Shown one piece after another: positions 33,301-40,637 of a stretch of DNA of 40,637 bases. The notes beneath the pieces were generated by a model. It worked only from the letters and a program-made list of their open reading frames with translations, was not told the origin of the DNA and searched no databases. The DNA lies in NCBI GenBank assembly GCA_002474345.1, contig DKQD01000060.1, forward strand, positions 1 to 40,637, written 5' to 3'. Source of the stretch: Bacteriovoracaceae bacterium UBA7317. Lineage in GTDB: Bacteria > Bdellovibrionota > Bacteriovoracia > Bacteriovoracales > Bacteriovoracaceae. A program made the position numbers and the translations under genes. How positions within the stretch are numbered: position 1 is the stretch's first letter; each line of letters starts with the position of its first letter.

Positions 33301-34238
33301 TTCAAATCTCCTTCTAGAAACTCATCTGATATCCAGTTCGTTAGATTATTAAAGACATTTTTTGTTATATAAAAATTCAATATGTCATGTTTCATTCTTT
33401 CATAAGCCAAAAACCTTACATATTTCTCATCAATTGTCTTCACAAAGGAAGTTGACATTTTATGGTCCGAAATAAGACTATCCTTACTTATCATCATCAA
33501 AACCGGAATATTAATCAAAAATGATTTTTCTTTAATAAACTTTATAGACTCTAAAATCCCTACTATTAAACCTACCGTCGCAGTATGCCCTATGAGAGGA
33601 TCTGAATTAAAGTTTTCTGCACTATTTTTTTCCTTAATCAAATCAAATCCATTAAAGTAAAAAGGAACTTTAAGTACTGATAAAGGCCATTTAAACTTAT
33701 TGATTAAAAATTTTATGTTTTTCAACCATGGAATAAACGTTTTTAAAATAGGGTTTGATATTATAAGTCCATCAACATTACTCCTATTATTTAAATAAGT
33801 TTCTAAACATACCAAAGCTCCCATGCCCTGCCCAGCTAGAATAAACTTATTATCCTTTCCTTCATTTATTATTTTAAAATATCTTATCAAGATAGCTAAA
33901 TCTAATGAATATTCACGAAAATCTTGTATATAATGCCTTGTTCCCGTGCTTAGACCATGTCCTTTTAGATCTATCAAACAAATAGAAACATTCTCTTTGA
34001 AGAGATCAACTAATTGATTACCTAAATCAAGGTATCTTCCATGATGTTCCAAAATATCGTGAACAAAAAAAATATTTAAGTGTTTTTTATTTTTTGAATC
34101 TTTACCATTTAGGTTGCTAGTTTTCTTTTTGAAACTTATTCTTTTGAAAAATATAGTATCTAGGCCATCAGATGATTTAAAATGACCATCCCAAACTACT
34201 TTTCTTCTCTCTTTCTTAATTATTTTTTCATAAATCAT
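33297..34238 (-). CDS. Alpha/beta hydrolase, monoacylglycerol-lipase-like, nucleophile missing
   Basis: A 313-residue protein of the alpha/beta hydrolase fold. Family landmarks of the monoacylglycerol lipase group are clear: VHDILEHHGRYLDLGNQL (in place of HGxGEHxGRY), LIDLKGHGLSTGTRHYIQDFREYSLDL, an Asp region near 250 (MMISKDS) and the catalytic-His segment MKHDILNF near 287. The nucleophile elbow, normally GHSMGG, reads GQGMGA (136-141), with Gly138 at the Ser position; the codon is GGC, one base from AGC. It may be a non-catalytic member or use another residue. No signal peptide. It lies three bases after the GYF-PilZ gene and overlaps the next gene's start. Confidence 0.85.
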   Translation of the reverse strand: MIYEKIIKKERRKVVWDGHFKSSDGLDTIFFKRISFKKKTSNLNGKDSKNKKHLNIFFVHDILEHHGRYLDLGNQLVDLFKENVSICLIDLKGHGLSTGTRHYIQDFREYSLDLAILIRYFKIINEGKDNKFILAGQGMGALVCLETYLNNRSNVDGLIISNPILKTFIPWLKNIKFLINKFKWPLSVLKVPFYFNGFDLIKEKNSAENFNSDPLIGHTATVGLIVGILESIKFIKEKSFLINIPVLMMISKDSLISDHKMSTSFVKTIDEKYVRFLAYERMKHDILNFYITKNVFNNLTNWISDEFLEGDLK

Positions 34239-34241
34239 TAC

Positions 34242-35018
34242 TTAACTTTTTTCCAGATATGCCTCTATTGAATCTTTAGCTTCATCAGATAAACCTATAA
34301 ATCTTAAAGAGAAGCCCTGATCTCCATCAAGAATTCTTACAATTTTTCCTCCTGCAACAAAACTATGATCAGTATTTTCTGGATGAACATTTAAAGATAT
34401 CTCATCCCCTATTTTTCCTGGAAAACCATCTACCAGTACTTGAAGACCTCCAACAGAGATATCTCTACAAACCCCCTCATATACTATTGAATCGTTATGA
34501 TAGAACATTCTTGCAACAAAAGGCTTCCTCTTATTTTTTCTTCTATCATCTCCAGATAAATCCTCTTTTTGATCGTCAAAAATATCATCATATATTGGAA
34601 GATCTGAGATGAACTCCCAACTATTCATACCGCTAACAAAAAGGAGTGTTTTACCGTTAATTCTTCCTTCTGATGCTGCTTTTTTTAAAATATTTAATGA
34701 GTAGGGACCATACTCAACGTCTTGCCCCCCCCTATCAATACCAATTTTTATTAGAAAAACTTTTTCATTTTCTTTGATTGTGTCCCAATCGATATCCCTT
34801 TTATTACTCGACTTAACAATTTTTGGTATTTCTGAAGTTTCATCAACAATATTTGAAAGTTCACTTACGTCTTTCAATTTCTTCCAATTATCAAATCCTT
34901 TTTTCCATACAAAGTTATCTTCGCCTAAATCACCTTCTTTAATCTTTATTATTAATTGCTCTTCCTTAATCGGACCGACTCTTTTTTCGCCTTCGACGTA
35001 ATACCAATCAACTGACAT
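34242..35018 (-). CDS. GYF-like / PilZ protein, predicted c-di-GMP receptor
   Basis: A 258-residue cytoplasmic protein. Two GYF_2-type segments come first (about 4-52, WYYVEGEKRVGPIKEEQL ... VWKKGFDNWKKL, and about 88-140, GPYSLNILKKAASEGRINGKTL), followed by a PilZ domain (about 158-256). Both cyclic-di-GMP-binding motifs are intact: RRKNKR at 159-164 and DISVGG at 186-191. It should bind c-di-GMP and use the GYF-like modules for protein contacts. This architecture occurs in Bdellovibrio relatives. The start ATG has AGAGGAT upstream, and the 161-base divergent gap to the VWA-like lipoprotein holds its promoter, which I could not pinpoint. Confidence 0.9.
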   Translation of the reverse strand: MSVDWYYVEGEKRVGPIKEEQLIIKIKEGDLGEDNFVWKKGFDNWKKLKDVSELSNIVDETSEIPKIVKSSNKRDIDWDTIKENEKVFLIKIGIDRGGQDVEYGPYSLNILKKAASEGRINGKTLLFVSGMNSWEFISDLPIYDDIFDDQKEDLSGDDRRKNKRKPFVARMFYHNDSIVYEGVCRDISVGGLQVLVDGFPGKIGDEISLNVHPENTDHSFVAGGKIVRILDGDQGFSLRFIGLSDEAKDSIEAYLEKS

Positions 35019-35179
35019 ATTTTATCCTCTATTCAATTTAAATTTTTCTTCCTCATATATTTTATATGGTTAACTAAAACGAGAAAAATTATTGATCAAG
35101 TGGTAATTTTTTCTTTTCAATTAAAATAACTAAATTGTTCGACCGATAATTAAACCAACCTTATTTCAATGAGAACTTC

Positions 35180-36676
35180 ATGAGAAAAAATATATATAAA
35201 ATATCCATAATAATTATTATCAATTTAATTATTATTTCGTGTGGTAACGAACAACAATTTTCGTCCCCAACTATAGCAAAAATTGAATCTGCATGTGATC
35301 ATCAGTACTATCTTGAAAATAAAATTCAGACTAAATTTTCGATTGTAGGGCCAAAAGTTGACTTTATTTTCATTTGGGATAACTCTACAAGTATGTCAAA
35401 TTACACGAATAATTTACTTATGAAAAAAGTAAATGAAAGCGTTAACAAAATTTCTGATACATTTGACGTTCATATGTTATTTGCTCCCCTATTAAAAATT
35501 GGTGATGAAAATATCGATAATGGATACTATGTAGCCGATAATAATTCAGGACTTGATAACTCGATAAAAAGTAAACTTATTCTTAAAGAAAATATAAATT
35601 CATCCATATCCAGTTTCCCTAAGAAACTTGGATCTAAAGAAAGAGGTTTTGAAAGATCAATTGAACTTCTTAATCAAAATAAAGACAATGGATTTTTAAG
35701 AAAAGATGCTCACACTATTATTGTTCTAATTTCAACTGGTGAGGACACAAACACAAGTCAACTTGTTAATAATGTTGCTACTACTATGATTAATATAAAA
35801 AATGAGATGGGAAATAAGCGACAGTTTAGATTTATTTCTATAGTTCCTCATAAAGATAAATGTTTTATTCCAACTACTAAAAAATCTAGTCGCTACATTG
35901 AACTTTCAAAAATCATATTTAACTATTTTAAGGACAATTCACCTAAACATGGCATATCTACCACTGATCCTTATCCGGATAGCTTTAATGCATGTGAAGA
36001 CAGTCAAATCATTAGATCTATTGCCACAATAAACGAAACAATTAACATCGATGACCATATATATCAGTTTTGGCCGATTGCCCCTTCCTCTTTTGAATTA
36101 GATCCAACAAAAATTGACGTAAAAAAAGTCGACACGAGAAGTAATAAAATAATTGAAATTCAAGAAAGTAATCTAAATGGCTTTAAGTACATTGGAAAAA
36201 AGGATGTTTTAAATATTGGAGAGCCACCAACAGAGCAAAATATTGAAAACAATCACTTCATTCAACTTTTTAGTGATGCAAAAGTCCTTTACCCAGACTA
36301 CCTAATTGTTCAAACTCAATCACCTAAAAACCTTTTTGGGTTTGTCCGACTTCAATTTAAACCCTATTTAAAAAACCTCTATCTAGAAATTGATGGAAAA
36401 ACAGTTCCTCGGTCTAAAAATGATCCTAATGGCTGGGAGGTAGTTTGTAAGGGTAAAGTTACGAATGAAAGATGTGATTCAGGCCCGCACGAACAAGAAA
36501 TTCAAATAGATTCACCCGATGACTGGCCGACCTATAGACTAAAGGGAGACAAATTTCTTGGTTACTTTCTTAAATTAGGAAGGAATGTAGTATACTCGAA
36601 CAATTCTGTTATAAAAGTTAAGTATTTCCCTAATAGCAAAGCTGCTGAAATGCCTCCCGGATGCTTAGGTCCTTGA
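35180..36676 (+). CDS. VWA-like lipoprotein
   Basis: A 498-residue protein with a lipoprotein signal (about 1-21, hydrophobic Ile-rich core and IISC with Cys21). From about residue 58 it follows the von Willebrand A fold: VDFIFIWDNSTSM supplies the MIDAS motif DNSTS (67-71), HTIIVLISTGEDTNTS gives a later MIDAS strand, and Thr/Asp candidates lie between. The C-terminal 200 residues are beta-rich with two Cys-containing motifs (VCKGKVTNERCDSG and a terminal PPGCLG). Probably surface or periplasmic, binding a protein partner through a metal ion. Single gene, divergent from the GYF-PilZ gene. Confidence 0.82.
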   Translation: MRKNIYKISIIIIINLIIISCGNEQQFSSPTIAKIESACDHQYYLENKIQTKFSIVGPKVDFIFIWDNSTSMSNYTNNLLMKKVNESVNKISDTFDVHMLFAPLLKIGDENIDNGYYVADNNSGLDNSIKSKLILKENINSSISSFPKKLGSKERGFERSIELLNQNKDNGFLRKDAHTIIVLISTGEDTNTSQLVNNVATTMINIKNEMGNKRQFRFISIVPHKDKCFIPTTKKSSRYIELSKIIFNYFKDNSPKHGISTTDPYPDSFNACEDSQIIRSIATINETINIDDHIYQFWPIAPSSFELDPTKIDVKKVDTRSNKIIEIQESNLNGFKYIGKKDVLNIGEPPTEQNIENNHFIQLFSDAKVLYPDYLIVQTQSPKNLFGFVRLQFKPYLKNLYLEIDGKTVPRSKNDPNGWEVVCKGKVTNERCDSGPHEQEIQIDSPDDWPTYRLKGDKFLGYFLKLGRNVVYSNNSVIKVKYFPNSKAAEMPPGCLGP

Positions 36677-36697
36677 TTAACTTTTTAATAGTGCTCT

Positions 36698-37759
36698 TTA
36701 ACTTTTCTCAGCTTTTTCTTTATTTATTTTTTCAACTATATTTTTAAACTTTATAATTGGATAAATTTTGATGATTTTTTCTATATCAACAGATCCCTTG
36801 CCTTCGACAACTTTTTCAGCGAGGCCTTGAGAAACAATAGCTGTAAAATCTTCCATTCCAATAGGCATTTTCTTAGCTTTAAAATCTTCGCATATTTTTA
36901 TCAAGTCAAATTCAAAATTTCCTTTTGGCTCCTGTTCAGTTTCCTGAAATTTTTCAAGAATCTTTGCCATAAAAGTTTCCGATCGATGGGGTATATTTAA
37001 TCTTTTATTTTGTTCAAGCCTTCTTTGCCCATCAATAAATTGAAGAGCTTCTACAAAGAAACCTTGATTGACCAAGATAAAGTTATTAGGATTCTTATTC
37101 TCATCTTCAGTTATTTGGAGACTATTGAGTTCTTCCATTATTTTGATAAACTCTTCCACTTTGGATTCAGGAAAGTTGAAAACATCTAAAAGATGATATT
37201 TTAAGTTCTTCCTATTTATTTTATAACCTTCTTCACATTTTTCACCATGTCCCTTAAAGATTATTAAAAAGTAATTAAGTAGTTTTACTAAATCAGTAAA
37301 ACTAAAAAACTTATATTCACTGGATTTTATGCCACCGTAACTTAAAGAGTTGCTTTCGAGATTTTTTACCAAATCATTTGAATCTCTTAGCCTATCCGCT
37401 AAAGTAAATATTATTGTTTTAAACCACGGATTTAGATGCTTTATAGCTTTTCCAAAAGAGCCAAATCCAATCTCAATTACTTTAGTGTTTACCAAAGCAG
37501 AAGCTGAACAACTTCTTATTGCTTGTTTTTCATCAAAATAAGCCATTTCTCCAATAACTTCACCCTTCCTCAAAACGGCAATCTCTACAAAGCCTTTACC
37601 CTTCGGTCTAAAAAGTCTTATTTGACCTTCTTTTATTATATACAAGGCTTCAGCTTTATCTTTTTCATCAAAGATAATATCACCTTGCTTAAACTCTACT
37701 ATACGAGGTTTGTGACCTGGTTTAGTTTTAGTTGCTTTTTTTTTCCGTGGTACAACCAT
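36698..37759 (-). CDS. Cyclic-nucleotide-binding-domain protein without a clear DNA-binding domain
   Basis: The 353-residue protein has a basic N-terminus (PRKKKATKTKPGHKPR), then a cNMP-binding beta-roll (about 22-135: FDEKDKAEALYIIKEGQIRLFR, GEVIGEMAYFDEKQAIRSCSA). The phosphate-binding cassette keeps Glu71 and Arg82, so ligand binding is plausible. The remaining 210 residues are helical with no CRP-type helix-turn-helix; they may form one or two winged-helix-like or purely helical domains, which I cannot name. Its ATG immediately follows the thiolase stop (TAAATG), indicating cotranscription. It could be an effector of cAMP or a related nucleotide. Confidence 0.85.
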   Translation of the reverse strand: MVVPRKKKATKTKPGHKPRIVEFKQGDIIFDEKDKAEALYIIKEGQIRLFRPKGKGFVEIAVLRKGEVIGEMAYFDEKQAIRSCSASALVNTKVIEIGFGSFGKAIKHLNPWFKTIIFTLADRLRDSNDLVKNLESNSLSYGGIKSSEYKFFSFTDLVKLLNYFLIIFKGHGEKCEEGYKINRKNLKYHLLDVFNFPESKVEEFIKIMEELNSLQITEDENKNPNNFILVNQGFFVEALQFIDGQRRLEQNKRLNIPHRSETFMAKILEKFQETEQEPKGNFEFDLIKICEDFKAKKMPIGMEDFTAIVSQGLAEKVVEGKGSVDIEKIIKIYPIIKFKNIVEKINKEKAEKS

Positions 37760-38920
37760 TTAAATCCTTTCAATAATTATTGCGAGAGCTTCGCCCCCAC
37801 CAATACAAATTGAAGCCATACCTCTCTTAGCATTTTTATTTTCCATTGCAGTCATAAGAGTAACAACAATTCTTGTCCCAGAACAACCTATGGGGTGCCC
37901 CAAACTTACTCCTCCACCAAAAACATTAACTTTATCATGAGGTAAGTTAAGTTCTTTTATTGTTGCCATCGTAACAACTGCAAAGGCTTCATTAATTTCA
38001 AATAGGTCAATATCATCAAACGTAAGTCCAGACTTTTTTAGACATTTTTTCATTGCATCGATTGGAGCGGTTGTAAACCAAGTTGGGTTTTGAGCATGTT
38101 GTGCATAAGAAAGAATTCTAAACTTTGCTTTTTCTTTATATTCCTCACCACCGAGAACAATAGCAGCTGCCCCATCATTAATTGTGGAAGCATTTCCTGC
38201 GGTAATAGTACCTTCCTTTTCGAAAGCTGGGCGAAGCTTTTTCATCTTTTCAAAATTTGCTCTACCTGGCCCCTCATCAGTTTCAACTATATTTTCTCCC
38301 TTTCTAGTTTTTACACGAACTGGGACAATTTCATTTTTGAAAATTCCTTCTTCAATTGCAGCCTGCGCTCTTTTGAAGGAATTAATAGAGTACTCATCTT
38401 GTTCTTCTCTACTAAAAGAATATTTTTCAACACACTCTTCTGCACAATTCCCCATCGGCCTATTGGTATAAACATCTTGCAGACCATCCCAGGCCATCGA
38501 ATCTCTTACTTCACCTGAGCCAAACTTCAAGCCCATTCTTGAATTGGGAATAAGGTGTGGAGCAAGAGACATATTTTCCATTCCTCCGGCCACATATATC
38601 TTAGCATCTCCAGACTTTATTGCTTGCGCTCCCATAATAATTGTTTTCATACCAGACCCACAGACTTTATTAACAGTCGTAGATGGAGTAGATTCAGGTA
38701 AACCAGCAAATAAAGCGGCTTGCCTTGCTGGTGCCTGTCCAGTCCCAGCCTGAACAACATGGCCCATAGCTATTTCATCAACATTTTCCTTCTTGATATT
38801 CGCTTTTTCTAAAGCACCAGAAATAGCCACAGCGCCCAACTCTGGTGCTGAAACTGAAGATAAGGAACCAAGGTAACTACCACTAGGAGTTCTTGCTCCA
38901 CCCAAAATAAATATATCCAT
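37760..38920 (-). CDS. Acetyl-CoA acetyltransferase (thiolase)
   Basis: Thiolase II family enzyme, 386 residues, interconverting acetoacetyl-CoA and two acetyl-CoA. The start is ATG at 38918-38920 (MDIFILGGARTPSG) with AAGGG eight bases before it; an upstream in-frame start at 38983 adds 21 residues lacking family likeness. Active-site residues are intact: Cys87 in NKVCGSGMK, the His in NEAFA and GHPIG segments, and the second Cys in SICIGGG. With the acyl-CoA dehydrogenase in this window it points to fatty or amino acid oxidation, though the two genes are 14 kb apart. Confidence 0.95.
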   Translation of the reverse strand: MDIFILGGARTPSGSYLGSLSSVSAPELGAVAISGALEKANIKKENVDEIAMGHVVQAGTGQAPARQAALFAGLPESTPSTTVNKVCGSGMKTIIMGAQAIKSGDAKIYVAGGMENMSLAPHLIPNSRMGLKFGSGEVRDSMAWDGLQDVYTNRPMGNCAEECVEKYSFSREEQDEYSINSFKRAQAAIEEGIFKNEIVPVRVKTRKGENIVETDEGPGRANFEKMKKLRPAFEKEGTITAGNASTINDGAAAIVLGGEEYKEKAKFRILSYAQHAQNPTWFTTAPIDAMKKCLKKSGLTFDDIDLFEINEAFAVVTMATIKELNLPHDKVNVFGGGVSLGHPIGCSGTRIVVTLMTAMENKNAKRGMASICIGGGEALAIIIERI

Positions 38921-38990
38921 TTTTACACCCTTAATTTTAGATAAACAGCTTTTTAGATTTGAAACTATCAAATTCAAAAGCAAATGTCCC

Positions 38991-39365
38991 CTAAGGGTTT
39001 ATATCAGAAAGGTCCTTTTCAAACATGCTCTTTTGCTTAGCACTACAAAAATTGAAAGAAAAACTTTTAACCATCCGATCTTTTTTCTTTACACTATTAT
39101 CAGTAGCTTTTTTTCCTGTGAAAAAATCACTTATTTTGTGTTTTTTCCACTCCTCATCAACTTTCAAAAAACAAGTTATTTTATCGATAAGTTCAACCTG
39201 ACTTGCCCAGATATCTTGTTCCAAAACAACCTTCTCATTTGTCATCCCAGAAATAAAAATGCTCCTTTCATCAGGCTTTTCTTTCTTACTTTTTTTTGAA
39301 CTTTTTTTCATCTCTAAGATAATTTTAAAACTCTTGCTTAATTTCACTTCATTTTGTGGAGACAA
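38991..39365 (-). CDS. Unknown small basic protein
   Basis: A 124-residue soluble protein with a Lys/Ser-rich N-terminal third (MKKSSKKSKKEKPDERS) and an alpha/beta-like remainder (SIFISGMTNEKVVLEQDIWASQVELIDKITCFLKV). Not recognised. TTG at 39363-39365 is supported by GAGAGG six bases upstream; an ATG 18 codons in has no good site. It precedes the thiolase by 70 bases and is divergent from the next gene. Confidence 0.65.
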   Translation of the reverse strand: MSPQNEVKLSKSFKIILEMKKSSKKSKKEKPDERSIFISGMTNEKVVLEQDIWASQVELIDKITCFLKVDEEWKKHKISDFFTGKKATDNSVKKKDRMVKSFSFNFCSAKQKSMFEKDLSDINP

Positions 39366-39467
39366 CTAAGACCTCTCATTTTTTTTCTTGAAATTAACAT
39401 CTTTTTTTGCTACGAGTAACCACCCCTCAGTATATTTAACATCAAAAAAAAGTTAAAGAGGTAATAT

Positions 39468-39911
39468 ATGCTTTCTAGAAAAAGCCAAGCTGATAATGGA
39501 ATTTCCCTGCCAGATACATGGTGTAAGGGATTAGAAGAAACTTTAAATGAAGTTTATGAAAAGAATAGAATAGATTCACAAAAGACTTTTTTTGTTCAAG
39601 GTTACACCTACCCAAATGAAGTCATAGCCGCTGCATCATTTTATAATAGTAAAGATGACACAATCATTCCTATAACAATTACTCTTTCTGCCGATTTAGA
39701 AGAAGGTGAAAATAGCGATCTTCTTTTAAAATCAATTGTAGATTCTTTCGGGGCTTTATTTGACGAAGTCTTTTCCCAAGAAGATTGGAATGACTATTAC
39801 GCTGACTGGAAAGAGCTAAAAACAAAAAAGAAGGCTCTTTTCTACCAAATAACCAGAGAGAATCTCAAATTAACAAAAATGGCAGACGACTTTCTAGAAA
39901 AAAACTCCTAA
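39468..39911 (+). CDS. Unknown conserved-looking acidic protein
   Basis: A 147-residue soluble acidic protein with an excellent ribosome-binding site (AAAGAGGT, seven bases before ATG). It has mixed structure: helix (WCKGLEETLNEVYEKN), strands (KTFFVQGYTYPNEVIAAASFYN and TIIPITITLSADL), then a long helical C-terminus with WNDYYADWKEL. I do not recognise the family. A weak promoter (TTGAAA at 39388, extended TGCTACGAG at 39408) may drive it. It is convergent with the Lys-rich zinc-knuckle gene. Confidence 0.75.
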   Translation: MLSRKSQADNGISLPDTWCKGLEETLNEVYEKNRIDSQKTFFVQGYTYPNEVIAAASFYNSKDDTIIPITITLSADLEEGENSDLLLKSIVDSFGALFDEVFSQEDWNDYYADWKELKTKKKALFYQITRENLKLTKMADDFLEKNS

Positions 39912-39935
39912 AGAAATAAGGAAGACCTCTCCTAA

Positions 39936-40637
39936 TTATTCATTGAAAGATCTTGCACCATTTTTCGTTTCAAAAGATAGATCTTGCTCATCTTCAATGT
40001 TGCCCTCTACTTCTTCGTAGGCTTCATCAACGACATCGATATTCATTTCCTTCAAAATAGAGAAAAATGATTTCTCGTCCGAAAGGTCCTTAAGAATCTC
40101 TTCTATATATCTTATTGGATACTTTTTAATAATATCCTCAATAAGAAATTGAAGTTTATTCTCAGCGATTATCGTTTCTTTCTTCTTAATTAGATCCCAG
40201 TACTTTATGTAACAAAGCCGACAATAAGGTCCTGTTGTTACAGGGTTATCGCAACCTTTCACAATGCATTCATCCGTTTGACTTTTAAAAAAGTCTATCT
40301 GGCTTACAGCTTCAAAGACCTCATCAAAACTAAACTCTTCAGTTAGGTTGAAAATTTCTTCTGTTAAAGCCTCTTTCTCTTTTTTACTTATTTTTTTGTT
40401 TGATTTTGGTTCTTGCGAAGCATCTTTCTTTTTAGAAACCCCTTTCACACTTATTGGGGGTTCTTTCGAATCTTTAACTGGAGGTTTTGCATCACTTTTT
40501 TGAGGTGAGGCTTTCGCTTTTTTTCCTACTTCTTTTACCTGAGCCTCTTTGCTTTTAACCGAAACTTCTTTTTTCTTAGGTGCCTTAGACTCTACTTTTT
40601 TGGTCGTTTTTTTAGCTACTTTTTTGGCAACTTTTTT
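39936..40637 (-). CDS. Lys-rich tail plus zinc-knuckle protein (N-terminus outside window)
   Basis: The frame is open to the window edge, so the gene is 5'-truncated here; a GTG at 40448 is internal. The visible N-terminal 85 residues are Lys/Ala/Val-rich repeats (KKVAKKVAKKTTKKV) like histone H1 or bacterial AlgP/HC1-type tails, then many KxxK/Pro-Ser segments. The C-terminal 150 residues include a Cys4 knuckle CIVKGCDNPVTTGPYCRLC (spacing 4-9-2) followed by YIKYWDLI, and an acidic C-terminus. It probably binds nucleic acid, but the exact function is unknown. I know of no named family with this combination. Confidence 0.75.
   Translation of the reverse strand, partial: KKVAKKVAKKTTKKVESKAPKKKEVSVKSKEAQVKEVGKKAKASPQKSDAKPPVKDSKEPPISVKGVSKKKDASQEPKSNKKISKKEKEALTEEIFNLTEEFSFDEVFEAVSQIDFFKSQTDECIVKGCDNPVTTGPYCRLCYIKYWDLIKKKETIIAENKLQFLIEDIIKKYPIRYIEEILKDLSDEKSFFSILKEMNIDVVDEAYEEVEGNIEDEQDLSFETKNGARSFNE

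Noticed and set aside
35019..35179. Promoters in the divergent gap between the PilZ and VWA-like genes
   Set aside because: Several TATAAA-like stretches occur in very AT-rich DNA, but none has a -35 box at proper spacing, so none is reported.
38090..38518. Plus-strand open frame of 142 codons inside the thiolase
   Set aside because: Antisense to a well-conserved enzyme, Phe/Ser-rich composition typical of a reverse-strand shadow, no ribosome-binding site.
40480..40637. Short near-repeats at the right edge as a DNA repeat array
   Set aside because: They encode KKVAKK-type Lys-rich repeats in one frame and vary at the DNA level, so they are protein low-complexity and not a CRISPR or tandem DNA repeat.

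Overview
The window looks like chromosomal core sequence from a Bdellovibrio-and-like organism, most probably a marine Bacteriovoracales lineage (Bacteriovorax/Halobacteriovorax type). This is inferred, not shown directly. The DNA is AT-rich and the proteins are Lys/Asn/Ile/Phe-rich. Several genes match predator-type delta-proteobacterial families: an FHA-GGDEF protein with the architecture of Bdellovibrio DgcB, a GYF-PilZ protein, a 'HRDISPHN' myxobacterial-style Ser/Thr kinase, a Lys-rich tail plus zinc-knuckle protein, and an Nramp-related transporter paired with a PRC/MgtE_N/CBS protein. I see no rRNA, tRNA, CRISPR array, insertion sequence or phage segment. No gene-free stretch exceeds about 210 bases.

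Layout. (1) 1-7033: the 3' end of an unrecognised plus-strand gene, then a tight minus-strand cluster ftsE-ftsX-envC-like-ctpA-xseA-M23 lipoprotein-fluC, which is a cell-wall remodelling unit with a DNA-repair nuclease and a fluoride channel attached. (2) 7152-10563 (minus): an HD phosphohydrolase, a small unknown protein and a GAF/AAA+/Fis regulator whose sigma54-activator motifs are degraded. (3) 10668-19682 (minus): rlmN, then a long envelope operon sppA-lapB-SH3 protein-degenerate M48-like protein-membrane protein-tolQ-tolR-tolA/tonB-tolB; no pal follows. (4) 19890-22097 (minus): a small unknown protein and a possible glycoside-hydrolase-like protein. (5) 22234-30719 (plus): an acyl-CoA dehydrogenase with its own terminator, then dgcB-like, mutL, miaA, ppsR and the PRC/MgtE_N/CBS plus Nramp pair. 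(6) 30716-35018 (minus): a GYF-PilZ protein, an alpha/beta hydrolase lacking its nucleophile, a small lipoprotein with an apparent AUA start, and a Ser/Thr kinase. (7) 35180-40637: a VWA-like lipoprotein (plus), a thiolase and cyclic-nucleotide-binding protein (minus), and several small lineage-type unknown proteins, the last cut by the window edge.

How it fits together. Three envelope systems lie close together: FtsEX-EnvC division hydrolase control, Tol energisation, and LapB, which in enterobacteria controls LPS synthesis. A second theme is signalling: a diguanylate cyclase with an intact I-site and FHA pocket, an intact PilZ receiver, a Ser/Thr kinase that could in principle phosphorylate FHA ligands, a cNMP-binding protein and an unusual enhancer-binding-protein relative. 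Several proteins keep a fold but seem to have lost catalysis: the regulator, the M48-like protein, the alpha/beta hydrolase and the EnvC LytM domain. Starts are often non-AUG, and two genes appear to begin at AUU and AUA.
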